This document shows, piece after piece, positions 7,188-15,490 of a stretch of 20,421 nucleotides of DNA (position 1 is its first letter; the number at the start of each line of letters is the position of its first letter). Where the stretch lies: positions 1 to 20,421 of the forward strand of contig CAVVPU010000113.1 of assembly GCA_963750015.1 (NCBI GenBank), written 5' to 3'. Below the pieces are notes generated by a model. That model was given only the letters and a program-made list of their open reading frames with translations. It had not been told where the DNA came from and ran no database searches. Origin of the DNA: CAVVNC01 sp963750015. GTDB taxonomy: Bacteria > Desulfobacterota > Syntrophorhabdia > Syntrophorhabdales > WCHB1-27. The translations under genes and the position numbers were made by a program.

Positions 7188-9473
7188 TTATCCCTCACCT
7201 GTCATCGTCGCATGGGCGATCGCCGCCTGACCGAGAGAGATACCTCCGTCATTGCAGGGCACCTGGCAGTGAGTGAAGGATGAGAGTCCACGTTCCTGCA
7301 GGATGGGAAGGGTCAGGTCCAGAAGCAGCCTGTTTTGAAAGCAGCCGCCGCTGAGGACGACCTTTTTGATCCCGCTTTCCTCTGAGAGCATTGAAGCCAT
7401 CTTCCCGATCATCTCCGCCACGGTTTCATGGAACCTGCGGCTGATGATGGCAGGGTCGATATGGTCGGAGAGATCGGAGAGAAGGGCCTGGATAAGCTCC
7501 TTGAGCATCACCTGCCTCACGCCTTCAACCTTTTCTATGCGGAAAGGGTATGGCGATAGATGGCTGCCGGCGGCAGCGATCATCTCGAGGGCGATTGCCG
7601 CTTGTCCCTCAAAAGAGATCGTCCTGCACACGCCCAGCAGAGCGGATACGGCATCGAAGAGGCGACCACAGGAAGAAGTGAGGGGAGTGTTGATGGGACC
7701 CTCTATCTGTGCGGTAATGGCCTGGCGCTCGTCTGCCTCGATCTGCGAGAGGGAGGACGCGCCGGGTACGTCCCGGAACAGGCTATAGAGGTAAGCGAAG
7801 GCGAGGCGGTAAGGCCTTCGGATGGATGCCTCTGCCCCGGGCAGGGGCATTTTCTCTATATGACCCAGCCTTTGAAAACCCTTGTATGTGGCGACGAGAA
7901 ACTCACCACCCCACACGGTTCCGTCCGGCCCAAAGCCCGATCCGTCGAAAGCCACGCCGATTACCGGACCGGAAAGGCCATTATCTGCCATGCATGATGC
8001 GATGTGGCCGTGGTGATGCTGGACCCCGACGAGTGGAAGGGACTGCTTGAACTGGAGGGCGTACCTCGTGGAGAGGTAATCGGGATGGAGATCGTGGGCA
8101 ATCACTTCCGGGACGATCCGGAAGAGCTTTTTGTAGAGTTCGATGGTATCGCCAAAGTGACGTAGCGTATCGAGGTTTCCCATATCCCCGATGTGCTGGC
8201 TCACGAAGGCGAATCGATCCCGGGCGAGACAGAAGGTGTTCTTCTCTTCTACCCCGGCCGCGAGAAGGGGTTTCGTGAGAAAGGGCAGTTTTATCGGATA
8301 AGGAGCGTAGCTTCGGGCTCTTCGTATCGGCGCCTGCCTTCCGGCCGTCGTTGCGAAAACGCTGTCGTCGTACCGCCCGTAAATATCCCTGTTGTGGAGG
8401 AGCATGAAGTCGGCCAGCGGCCTCAGACGCTCCCTGGCCTCGTCGTTGTCTTTCACGATCGGTTCTTCGCTCATGTTGCCGCTTGTCATGACGAGGGGCA
8501 CGTCGACGTCCCGGAGAAGTATATGGTGGATAGGCGTGTAGGGCAGCATGACTCCCAGGTATCTATCGCCCGGGGCAACGAAGGCGGACACGTAACCGGA
8601 GTGCCTCATCGGAAGAAGGACAATAGGCGCCTGGGCAGAGCGAAGAAGGTTCGCTTCCGCTTCTGTCAAGTGGCAGAAGCTCTCCACCATCTCCAAATCC
8701 CTCATCATCACGGCGAATGGTTTGTCGGGCCTTTTCTTTCTTGTTCTCAGTCGGGCGACTGCCGTTGAGTCCGTTCCATCGCAGGCGAGGTGAAAACCAC
8801 CCAGCCCTTTGAGGGCACCGATCGAACCCGAGCGAAGGAGACGGGCCGTTTCCCGGATGGGATCGTCGCAGGCCGGGATGCTTCCGCTCCCATTCTCGAT
8901 CCACACCCGGGGACCGCACACCGGGCACGCGTTGGGCTGCGCGTGAAAGCGCCGGTTGAGCACATCCTCATATTCTGCCCTGCAGAGTTCGCACATGGAG
9001 AACTTCGCCATTGTCGTATTCCGTCTGTCGTAGGGAATATCGGCGATGATCGTGAATCTGGGGCCGCAATTGGTGCAGTTCGTGAAAGGATAGCGAAACC
9101 TTCGGTCGGCAGGGTCCAGGATCTCGGCCAGGCAGTCGGGGCAGGTCGCTATATCGGGCGATATGAGCTGATATCCGGCCTCGGTCCGGCTTTCCCTGAT
9201 CTCAAAAACAGCATAGCCCTTCGGCGCCCCATCCCGCGCTTCTATGGACTCTATCCGCGCCAGAGGAGGCGCCTCCTGTTCGAGGGCAAATGAAAAGGCG
9301 CTCACAGCCTGCTTGGGCCCTTCGACCTCTATCTCCACGGCTCTGCTCGTATTGAGCACCCAGCCCTTGAGCCCGTGTTCCTTTGCGAGGCGAAAGACGA
9401 AGGGGCGAAACCCCACACCCTGGACGACGCCACGAACATCGAGGTGCCTCAGGACGAGAACTTCTTGAGCCAC
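7188..9473 (-). CDS. hypF: Carbamoyltransferase HypF
   Basis: HypF makes carbamoyl-AMP from carbamoyl phosphate and ATP and transfers the carbamoyl group to the terminal cysteine of HypE. Numbering from the GTG at 9473, the domains in order are: an acylphosphatase-like domain (GVVQGVGFRPF near residue 15); two zinc fingers built from paired cysteines near 111/114, 133/136, 161/164 and 183/186; a YrdC-like domain around 205-390 (KGLGGFHLACD, MTSGNMSEEP); and a Kae1-like domain with HHHGH near 486-490 and a C-terminal GGCFQN. Length is about 761 residues, close to the family norm. The GTG at 9473 has GGGTGG upstream; an ATG at 9509 is also in frame but would deepen the overlap with hypB to 61 bases. 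A 79-bp gap separates it from hypC. Confidence 0.95.
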   Translation of the reverse strand: MAQEVLVLRHLDVRGVVQGVGFRPFVFRLAKEHGLKGWVLNTSRAVEIEVEGPKQAVSAFSFALEQEAPPLARIESIEARDGAPKGYAVFEIRESRTEAGYQLISPDIATCPDCLAEILDPADRRFRYPFTNCTNCGPRFTIIADIPYDRRNTTMAKFSMCELCRAEYEDVLNRRFHAQPNACPVCGPRVWIENGSGSIPACDDPIRETARLLRSGSIGALKGLGGFHLACDGTDSTAVARLRTRKKRPDKPFAVMMRDLEMVESFCHLTEAEANLLRSAQAPIVLLPMRHSGYVSAFVAPGDRYLGVMLPYTPIHHILLRDVDVPLVMTSGNMSEEPIVKDNDEARERLRPLADFMLLHNRDIYGRYDDSVFATTAGRQAPIRRARSYAPYPIKLPFLTKPLLAAGVEEKNTFCLARDRFAFVSQHIGDMGNLDTLRHFGDTIELYKKLFRIVPEVIAHDLHPDYLSTRYALQFKQSLPLVGVQHHHGHIASCMADNGLSGPVIGVAFDGSGFGPDGTVWGGEFLVATYKGFQRLGHIEKMPLPGAEASIRRPYRLAFAYLYSLFRDVPGASSLSQIEADERQAITAQIEGPINTPLTSSCGRLFDAVSALLGVCRTISFEGQAAIALEMIAAAGSHLSPYPFRIEKVEGVRQVMLKELIQALLSDLSDHIDPAIISRRFHETVAEMIGKMASMLSEESGIKKVVLSGGCFQNRLLLDLTLPILQERGLSSFTHCQVPCNDGGISLGQAAIAHATMTGEG

Positions 9474-10087
9474 TCTATCCAACCACCCAGTCCTTGCCCG
9501 TTCCGGCATGAAACCTGAAAGACAGGCACTTCAGGATTGACCGCACGGACGCCTTCCATGAACCGGTCCATAAAGAAATCGATATACGGGAGCAGGTCTA
9601 TTTTGTTGAGCACCACCGCCTGAACGCTGCTGAACATCCCCGGGTATTTGAACGGTTTGTCGTCTCCCTCGGGCACCGAGGCGATGAGCACCCTGATCTG
9701 CTCGCCCAGGAGGAATTCCGCGGGACACACAAGGTTGCCCACGTTCTCGATGAAAAGAAAACGGGCTTTCCCGACATCGAGCTTCTGGAGGGAGTTCTTT
9801 ATCATGGCTGCATCGAGGTGACATTCGCCCCCGGTATTGATCTGGACCACCGGTACATTCTTTTCACCGACTTTTTCGGCATCGAAGGTCGAGGCGATGT
9901 CCCCTTCGATCACCGCGAGGGGCACACCCAGTTCCTCTATCGTTCGGATGATGAGACTCGTCTTGCCTGCACCGGGCGAGGCCATGACGTTAACGGCCGT
10001 TATGCCGAGCCTCTGGAAAAACGCCCGGTTCTCGGCCGCGATTTGTTCGTTGGCGCTCAAGATGTTCTTCACCACCTCGATCTTCAT
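9449..10087 (-). CDS. hypB: Hydrogenase nickel-incorporation GTPase HypB
   Basis: HypB is a SIMIBI-class GTPase that works with HypA to load nickel into the hydrogenase large subunit. The 212-residue protein has a P-loop ASPGAGKTS (residues 36-44), the switch aspartate in EGDIAS, and NKID near residue 161 for guanine recognition. The G-domain metal site is kept: C89 and H90 in GGECHLDA, and C121 in GNLVCPAEF. There is no His-rich nickel-storage stretch and no N-terminal CxxCGC-type high-affinity site, so it is a minimal form relying on other nickel delivery. The start ATG follows GGGAGGA. It sits between hypA and hypF and overlaps the start of hypF. Confidence 0.96.
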   Translation of the reverse strand: MKIEVVKNILSANEQIAAENRAFFQRLGITAVNVMASPGAGKTSLIIRTIEELGVPLAVIEGDIASTFDAEKVGEKNVPVVQINTGGECHLDAAMIKNSLQKLDVGKARFLFIENVGNLVCPAEFLLGEQIRVLIASVPEGDDKPFKYPGMFSSVQAVVLNKIDLLPYIDFFMDRFMEGVRAVNPEVPVFQVSCRNGQGLGGWIEWLKKFSS

Positions 10088-10114
10088 GTGCCCATCCTCC
10101 CTCGGTCGGAACTC

Positions 10115-10453
10115 TCAGCCCGGTCCCTCCACTTCTATGGTGTCCACGTAACACTCTCTTCCCCGGATCAGCTCACCATTACTTTTCCCGCAGGTGGGGC
10201 ATAACCCGTGACTCTCCAAGCCAAACTCACACAAGCAGTCTTTGCACCGCAGTAGCGCGGGCACTTTCGTCAGGGTAAGTCTGGCCCCCTCGGCGAGAGT
10301 CCCTTTGGAAACAACCTCGAAACAAAATCTGATAGGTTCCTCCGCGACGCTCAATAGTTCTCCCACCATGAGGTTAATCGCGGACACCCTCCGCTGCCGG
10401 GCCTCGGTCACGACAAGGTCCAACATACTCTGGGCAATAGCCAATTCATGCAT
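10115..10453 (-). CDS. hypA: Hydrogenase nickel-insertion metallochaperone HypA
   Basis: HypA binds nickel through its N-terminus and hands it to the hydrogenase large subunit with HypB. The 112-residue protein begins MHELAIAQS; the M-H-E start with His2 is the nickel site. A zinc-binding loop has C70/C73 and C85/C88. The GELLSV segment is typical. It is the first gene of the leftward hyp operon, 27 bases ahead of hypB. The start is fixed by the conserved MHE sequence; the ribosome binding site is weak. An extended -10 promoter lies about 37 bases upstream. Confidence 0.96.
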   Translation of the reverse strand: MHELAIAQSMLDLVVTEARQRRVSAINLMVGELLSVAEEPIRFCFEVVSKGTLAEGARLTLTKVPALLRCKDCLCEFGLESHGLCPTCGKSNGELIRGRECYVDTIEVEGPG

Positions 10454-10489
10454 GGTATTCTGTCCCGGACCGGCGAAAGTTCGGTTTCC

Positions 10490-10498
10490 ATTATAGCA
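10490..10498 (-). promoter_or_regulatory. Extended -10 promoter of the hyp operon
   Basis: On the minus strand the sequence reads TGCTATAAT, a perfect -10 hexamer with the TG extension one base before it. No good TTGACA is seen at 16-18 bp, as is common for extended -10 promoters. Transcription would start near 10483, about 30 bases before the hypA start codon. This is the best promoter in the window by consensus match. Confidence 0.55.
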
Positions 10499-10818
10499 TA
10501 CGGCAGAAAGAACGCGGCTGCAGGTCGGAAGATTATCAAATCAAAAGCATGCACTAGCGGGTGAGCCTCTTTTTGATACTCGGGAGGTACCTCGAATCGT
10601 CACCAAGCCTCAAAGGGGGCACGCAAGGAGCAGATGGTCGAGGGCAGATTCACCGTAATGCCATAATCTTAGGGCCGCATTATAATGTAACGTGCGGTGG
10701 GATAGAAAATCCCTTCGAATCGTCCTTGCCCTGCATCCGTCAGCAAAGGACGAAGGGCCGGGTCGGAAGGGCGGCACGGTTCGGGCCTTTGAGCACCCTT
10801 GCCGACAAGGAGGCTGGT
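10499..10818. other. Intergenic region between divergent hypA and sufC-like genes
   Basis: No gene is recognised in this stretch of about 320 bp. An open frame runs upstream of and in frame with the sufC-like gene, but its residues do not resemble that family, and the AAGGAGG before 10819 marks the true start. Visible elements: a perfect palindrome GAGGTACCTC at 10584-10593; a direct repeat TCGAATCGTC at 10592-10601 and 10715-10724; and a perfect TATAAT at 10681-10686 between the repeats. Confidence 0.5.
10674..10686 (+). promoter_or_regulatory. Possible promoter -10 region for the sufCB-like operon
   Basis: GCCGCATTATAAT contains a perfect TATAAT at 10681-10686. No clear -35 box is found at 16-18 bp. 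The start codon is about 130 bases away, leaving room for a leader or an operator. The first 11 bases match the region upstream of hyaA (691-701). Confidence 0.3.
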
Positions 10819-11583
10819 ATGCTGTTCATCGAGGATTTGCAGGTAGAGCTGGCAGGCAAGATCCTCCTCAAGGACATCAATCTTGAGATCAAGCCCGGTG
10901 AAACCCATATGCTCTTCGGTCCCAACGGCTCGGGCAAGACCACGCTCCTCATGACCATCATGGGCTATCCCCAGTACGAGGTGAAGAGGGGCAGGATTAT
11001 CTTCAAGGGACAGGACATCACACATTTCCCTATTGACGAGCGTGCGAAGCTGGGGATCGGCATGTCCTACCAGCGTCCGCCTACCATCAACGGCTTGAAA
11101 ACGAGACAGATGGTTGAGATCTGCGCGAGGAAACGGGTCGATGCCGAAACCCTTGCCCGATCGGTCAATTTCGAAGACTTCCTGGAGAGGGACGTGAATG
11201 CGGGTTTCTCGGGAGGGGAGATCAAACGCTCCGAACTCCTCCAGCTCATCGCGCAGGACCCGGATCTTTTCCTCTTCGACGAGCCGGAATCGGGGGTGGA
11301 CATCGAGAACATGGCTCTCATCGGGAAGACCATTGCCCGGGTGCTGCAAAAGACCCCGACGGACGACAAGACAAAGACGGTCGCGGGACAGTGGCGTGAG
11401 AGGACAAAAATGGGCCTTATTATCACCCACACGGGTTACGTGCTCGATTACGTTCCTGCGGATAAGGGGCAGGTCCTTTACGAAGGCGTCTTATCCTGCG
11501 TGGGGAACCCAAGGGAGATTTTCGACTGCATCGGGAAATCGGGGTACAAGGAGTGCGTGAGATGTTCAATCGAGCAGAACTGA
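10819..11583 (+). CDS. sufC: SufC-like Fe-S cluster assembly ATPase (SMS-type SmsC)
   Basis: This cytoplasmic ABC-type ATPase drives the SufB/D-like scaffold encoded next to it. The 254-residue protein has a Walker A GPNGSGKTT (residues 34-42), a Q-loop in SYQRPPTINGLK, an ABC signature in GFSGGEIKRSE, and Walker B/D-loop LFLFDEPESGVDIEN, characteristic of the SufC family and unlike transporter ATPases. About 20 extra, mostly polar residues (KTPTDDKTKTVAG and following) lie between Walker B and the H-loop histidine (ITHTGYVLDYV). The ATG follows AAGGAGG with good spacing. No membrane permease is nearby; the partner is the SufB/D-like gene overlapping its 3' end, which fits the two-gene minimal SUF arrangement found in archaea and anaerobic bacteria. 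Confidence 0.9.
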   Translation: MLFIEDLQVELAGKILLKDINLEIKPGETHMLFGPNGSGKTTLLMTIMGYPQYEVKRGRIIFKGQDITHFPIDERAKLGIGMSYQRPPTINGLKTRQMVEICARKRVDAETLARSVNFEDFLERDVNAGFSGGEIKRSELLQLIAQDPDLFLFDEPESGVDIENMALIGKTIARVLQKTPTDDKTKTVAGQWRERTKMGLIITHTGYVLDYVPADKGQVLYEGVLSCVGNPREIFDCIGKSGYKECVRCSIEQN

Positions 11584-12788
11584 GGCAGAAGGCTCTCGGG
11601 GCCTTGCAGAAACCGGCCTCCTTCGGGGAAGACGTGAACCTTGATAATTTCGATAGGTCCTTCGTCCCCCATAAATACATGGCCGACGAAGAGATGTGCA
11701 GGTTGCCTGAAAAAGAGATAGAGCGACTCATGATCTCGGGCCTCGATGTGACGGGTAAAGAACGGGGCGGCACCTACCTTCAGAAGGACACCTCCGTCGT
11801 CCACTGCAGCAGTCTCCAGGAGGGCATCGAGGTCATCCCCATTCGGGAGGCATTGGAGAAGTGCCCATGGGTGGAGGAGTATTTCTGGAAACTCGTACCG
11901 GTCGATCAGGACAAATACACCGCCTCGGCCTTTCTGGAACTCCACGACGGCTACGTGATACGGGCCCTTCCGGGCAGCAAGAGCGTCTACCCCATCCAAG
12001 CCTGTCTCTATATGGAGAAGAAAAACCTCCAGCAGAACGTCCATAACCTCATCATCGCAGAAGAAGGCGCGGAGCTGCACGTTATCTCGGGATGCGCCGC
12101 TTCCCCCAGCCTAAAGAGAGGCGTTCACGTGGGCGTTTCGGAGTTTTTCGTGAAAAAAGGGGCTCGCCTGAGCTTCACTATGATTCACAATTGGGCGGAG
12201 GATATGGCAGTTCGCCCCCGCTCCGTCGCCCAGGTTGATGAGGACGGCCTCTTCATCAACAACTATATCTGCACGAAACCCGTCCGCTCGATCCAGATGT
12301 ACCCCACCACCTACCTCGTGGGGGACAGAGCGACCGCCATGTTCTACAGCGTGATCGTGGGGAGCCCCGGTTCCAACTTCGACATAGGCAGCAGAATCGA
12401 TCTTCTGAAACCAGGTTGCCGCGCCGAGATCATCCAACGTGCCGTCAGTAACGGCGGCAACATCATGAACAGGGGCCATCTCATAGGCAAGGCGCCTGAT
12501 ATCAAGGCGCACCTCGAGTGCAAGGGGCTGCTTCTCAAGGGCGGCGTGATCGATTCGATCCCCCAGCTCGAGGGCCACGTGGAGGGCGTTGACATGTCCC
12601 ACGAAGCCGCAGTGGGTAAAGTGGCGCAGGAGGAGATTTACTACCTCATGTCGAGGGGCCTGAGCGAAGCCGAGGCAACATCGACCATCGTCCGTGGCTT
12701 TCTCAACGTGGATATCAAGGGTCTGCCGGCCCAGCTTAAGGCCGAGATTGATCGGGTGATCATGGCAAGCAATCAAGACGCAATGTAA
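11562..12788 (+). CDS. SufB/SufD-family Fe-S cluster scaffold (SMS-type SmsB)
   Basis: This is a SufBD-domain protein of about 408 residues, the probable scaffold on which Fe-S clusters are built with the preceding ATPase. Recognisable parts are an N-terminal helical region, the beta-helix core (for example LHVISGCAASP, GVHVGVSEFFVKKGA, MIHNWAED) and the conserved C-terminal segment SIPQLEGHVEGVDMSHEAAVGK, then EIYYLMSRGLSEAEA and VRGFL. That C-terminal segment matches SufB/SufD proteins, and its His/Glu residues fall where cluster or SufC contacts lie. The ATG at 11562 has AAGGAG 8 bases before it; a GTG at 11553 is less likely. It overlaps sufC by 22 bases. No SufS, SufE, SufU or separate SufB plus SufD genes are present here. 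Confidence 0.87.
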   Translation: MFNRAELRQKALGALQKPASFGEDVNLDNFDRSFVPHKYMADEEMCRLPEKEIERLMISGLDVTGKERGGTYLQKDTSVVHCSSLQEGIEVIPIREALEKCPWVEEYFWKLVPVDQDKYTASAFLELHDGYVIRALPGSKSVYPIQACLYMEKKNLQQNVHNLIIAEEGAELHVISGCAASPSLKRGVHVGVSEFFVKKGARLSFTMIHNWAEDMAVRPRSVAQVDEDGLFINNYICTKPVRSIQMYPTTYLVGDRATAMFYSVIVGSPGSNFDIGSRIDLLKPGCRAEIIQRAVSNGGNIMNRGHLIGKAPDIKAHLECKGLLLKGGVIDSIPQLEGHVEGVDMSHEAAVGKVAQEEIYYLMSRGLSEAEATSTIVRGFLNVDIKGLPAQLKAEIDRVIMASNQDAM

Positions 12789-13097
12789 AAGAAAAGGCGC
12801 CAAGAAAGGTTTCCGCCGATGCAGCATAGGCTTACGAACATACCGCACCAAATCGTACAAGCGCTGGACCATTTTGTTCATTTCTTCGGCACGCGGACGA
12901 CGCGACTAAAAGAAAGAATGGCCGTAAACGCAACAAGCGCAATGTATAAACTATCCTCTCCTAAGTATAGCGCCGTTCTTGTGACGCGATATGGCCGAAC
13001 TGATTCGAGAGCCTTTGGTTGTTGGAAGCCCGTGTTGGAATAAACCCCGAACGTGTTAGATTTGTTGTTTGATTGCAGAAGAGGAGAGTAAAACAGA
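12789..13097. other. 309-bp intergenic region before the sigma-factor gene
   Basis: I see no gene I can support. A 74-codon plus-strand frame at 12819-13043 has no recognisable family and no clear ribosome binding site. There is no U-tract terminator after the sufB-like gene. AT-rich stretches near 12944 and 13040 could hold a promoter for the sigma factor, but none matches the consensus well. Confidence 0.4.
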
Positions 13098-14021
13098 TTG
13101 GAAGAACACGAAAAGGCAAAAATGCTGGAGGAAAGAGGCGTTCTTCCCGCCAGTTTTGATCCATTAAAGCAATACCTGACTGAGATATCGAGGCATCCCC
13201 TTCTTTCGCGGGAGGATGAAAAAGCGCTTGCCGAAAAGGTGCACCAACACGGGGACAAGGAGGCAGCCCGAACGCTCGTCCTTTCCAATCTCAAGCTCGT
13301 GGTGAAGATCGCCCTCGGTTACTACAACACTTACATGAATGTGCGCGATCTCATTCAGGAAGGGAATATCGGACTGATGCAGGCGGTGAAGAAGTACAAT
13401 CCCTACAAGGGAACGAAGTTCTCCACCTATGCTTCCTTCTGGATCAGGGCCTATATCCTCAAATACATCCGCAACAACTGGAGCCTTGTCAAAGTCGGTA
13501 CCACCGGGAGCGGAAAAAAACTCTTTTATGGCCTGGGAAAGGAAAAAAGGCGGCTCGAGGCGAAAGGCATCATTCCCGTTCCGCAGCTCCTTGCCAAGAA
13601 CCTCGACGTGAAGCAGGAAGATATCGAAGACATGGAGAAAAGGCTCTCCATGAGGGATGTCTCCCTCGATCAACCCTTGTACGAAGAGAGTGAAGAGACC
13701 ATGATGGACATGGTGAAGACGGACGAGAACATCGAGGATATGGTCGGGGAAAGGGAAAGGCGGAAGGTAGCAGCGCGGAAGATAGCCGAGTTCAAAGGCA
13801 TGCTCAACGAGCGGGAGCTCTACATTTTTGAGCACCGGATCATGACGGATGAGCCGACGACGTTCCAGGAGATCGGCGATCATTTCGGCATCTCCCGGGA
13901 GCGGGCGCGACAGATTGAGAAAAGCGTCTCGCTCAAGGTATCCATGTCCCTTATTGGGAGTGCGGAGAAAAAGGGGACCGACAAGAGAGGGTCGACGGAA
14001 GATGGAATATCGCTTCGATAA
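13098..14021 (+). CDS. rpoH: RNA polymerase sigma-32 (RpoH-like) factor
   Basis: This is a sigma-70 family factor of the heat-shock RpoH class, about 307 residues. Regions 2.1-2.4 are clear near residues 58-126 (LVLSNLKLVVKIAL, DLIQEGNIGLMQAVKKY, KFSTYASFWIRAYI). It is followed by WSLVKVGTTGSGKKLFYGLG near 128-146, which aligns with the RpoH-box region of E. coli sigma-32. Region 4.2 is at 255-281 (TFQEIGDHFGISRERARQIE). The start is probably the TTG at 13098, with GAGGAGAG about 10 bases before it; an ATG at residue 9 is the alternative. The stop overlaps the next gene by 20 bases. RpoH factors direct transcription of chaperone and protease genes; a J-like protein gene lies 1.7 kb downstream. 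Confidence 0.88.
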   Translation: MEEHEKAKMLEERGVLPASFDPLKQYLTEISRHPLLSREDEKALAEKVHQHGDKEAARTLVLSNLKLVVKIALGYYNTYMNVRDLIQEGNIGLMQAVKKYNPYKGTKFSTYASFWIRAYILKYIRNNWSLVKVGTTGSGKKLFYGLGKEKRRLEAKGIIPVPQLLAKNLDVKQEDIEDMEKRLSMRDVSLDQPLYEESEETMMDMVKTDENIEDMVGERERRKVAARKIAEFKGMLNERELYIFEHRIMTDEPTTFQEIGDHFGISRERARQIEKSVSLKVSMSLIGSAEKKGTDKRGSTEDGISLR

Positions 14022-15072
14022 CATGTATGAGCAAGGAGTCATAAGACCGCCGAGTGAAGCCTCGAGCCTGATGGTCCGCGTGACCAGGAATTGCCCGTGG
14101 AATCAGTGCGTCTTTTGCCCGGCCTACAAAGGCGTGAAGTTCTCACGGAGGACCGTGGACGAAGTGAAGAAGGATATCGACAGCATGGCTGCCGAATTCG
14201 GGAGTTCCGAGCGCGTCGACTCCGTTTTTCTGCAGGATGCCGATTCACTTGTTCTGCCCACGGACGACATAGTGGCCATTCTTGAATATTTGAAGGAGCG
14301 ATTCCCGCGGATCGACAGGATCACGACGTATGCCCGGGCGAGGACGCTCAAGAGGAAGAGCGTGGACGAGCTTCGCAGGCTGAAGGAAGCAGGTCTAACC
14401 CGTATCCACGCGGGACTCGAGAGCGGCTCCGAGAAGGTGCTGCAGCTTATCAAGAAGGGTCTGACGCCGGAGGAAATCGTCACCGGGGGCAGGCATGTGA
14501 TGGACGCGGGGCTCGAGCTGTCCGAATACGTCATGCCCGGCATAGGAGGCCTGGCTTTGAGTGAGGAGAACGCCTCGGAGACGGCAAAGCTCCTCAATCT
14601 GATCCGTCCCCATTTCATCAGGATCAGGACTTTCGCCATGCATCCGAAATCCCCCATGCAGCGGATGGTCCGGGAAGGGGCCTTCGTGCCCATGAACGAC
14701 GAGCAGATGGTCGCGGAAATACGCAGTCTCGTCGACCACCTTGACGAGATGCATAGTTACCTCTCGAGCAACGATTTCAGCCTCAACCTCCTCATGCAGG
14801 TGGATGGCTTTCTCGATGAGAAGAAGGCATTCATGCTGGGTGAGCTCGATGCCTTCCTGTCCCTCTCGAAGAGGCAGAAACAGGTCTACATTGTCTTGCA
14901 GCGCTCGGGCTACCACCACTACCCTTTGGTCGTCGAGGACCAGAGCGTGCTCGACCAGGTGATACCTGAGATCGAAAAACTGGAGAAGGACGGGGAGGGC
15001 GCTTTCGACCGTTATATAGACGTCCTGAAGTCGTATCAGCTTCCTCAGCCGCAAACGGAAGACTGGAATTGA
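14002..15072 (+). CDS. Radical SAM protein of unknown substrate
   Basis: The 356-residue protein has a radical SAM [4Fe-4S] motif near residues 31-39 (NCPWNQCVFC: C31, C36, C39, spacing C-x4-C-x2-C instead of the usual C-x3-C-x2-C). The rest of a TIM-barrel core is visible: FLQDADSLVLP, ITTYARARTLKRKS, IHAGLESGSEKVL, the GG-x-x-x-x-DAGLELSEYVMPGIGG segment, and IRIRTFAMHPKSPM. No B12-binding or SPASM domain is seen. It resembles uncharacterised radical SAM proteins of anaerobes with a CPWN-x-C-x-FC signature, related to the Elp3/B12-radical SAM set. The ATG at 14002 lies inside the end of the sigma-factor gene, so the two are probably co-translated. An ATG at 14023 is a weaker alternative. 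Substrate unknown. Confidence 0.85.
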   Translation: MEYRFDNMYEQGVIRPPSEASSLMVRVTRNCPWNQCVFCPAYKGVKFSRRTVDEVKKDIDSMAAEFGSSERVDSVFLQDADSLVLPTDDIVAILEYLKERFPRIDRITTYARARTLKRKSVDELRRLKEAGLTRIHAGLESGSEKVLQLIKKGLTPEEIVTGGRHVMDAGLELSEYVMPGIGGLALSEENASETAKLLNLIRPHFIRIRTFAMHPKSPMQRMVREGAFVPMNDEQMVAEIRSLVDHLDEMHSYLSSNDFSLNLLMQVDGFLDEKKAFMLGELDAFLSLSKRQKQVYIVLQRSGYHHYPLVVEDQSVLDQVIPEIEKLEKDGEGAFDRYIDVLKSYQLPQPQTEDWN

Positions 15073-15490
15073 ATTTTTCGATGCCGGCTTTCGTTGTAAC
15101 CTGAAGTGCTGTGCATCCCTCGCTCTCTTTTACATCGACCCAACAAAAAATGGGACGTGGCAAGGCCATTCGTGAGGCTTATGTTTGCCATCGTATACCT
15201 GTGGCACGCCGGCAGCGTAAACTTTTTGATTGCGATAATGTGTCCACTCGCGCAAGATATACCCGTAGAGCGGCGTTGGCCACTCCTGTGCGGATTCACG
15301 TCCGTCACGCTCCAAGGAGGTTCTACGGGAAGCAAGGAACCATCCGGTGCAACAGACAAGGCCGAGCCTACCCTGAAACTCCCCCGGCCCGTGATTACAT
15401 TTAGGTGAAGAGCACAGTGCGAGAGGCGTGTCGTGACGAGGGAGATGAGGCCGGGGCCGGAAAGACCTTTTGCCATCCCCGGAGGAAGCG
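15073..15490. other. 418-bp stretch without a recognised gene
   Basis: Open frames of about 100 codons occur on both strands but none resembles a known family, and their codon use is unlike the neighbours. With a decayed decarboxylase gene immediately after it, this stretch may be degraded coding sequence or the old upstream region of that gene. No hairpin followed by a T-run was found after the radical SAM gene. Confidence 0.4.

Noticed and set aside
10706..10735. TTCGAAT stretch resembling a tRNA T-loop
   Set aside because: The bases flanking the loop do not pair, and no acceptor or anticodon arm can be drawn around it.
10561..10818. N-terminal extension of the sufC-like protein from an upstream start at 10561
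   Set aside because: The extra 86 residues do not resemble SufC, and AAGGAGG at the correct distance marks the ATG at 10819.
10669..11430. Minus-strand open frame (253 codons) opposite the sufC-like gene
   Set aside because: The Walker A, signature and Walker B motifs lie on the plus strand; this frame is a shadow.
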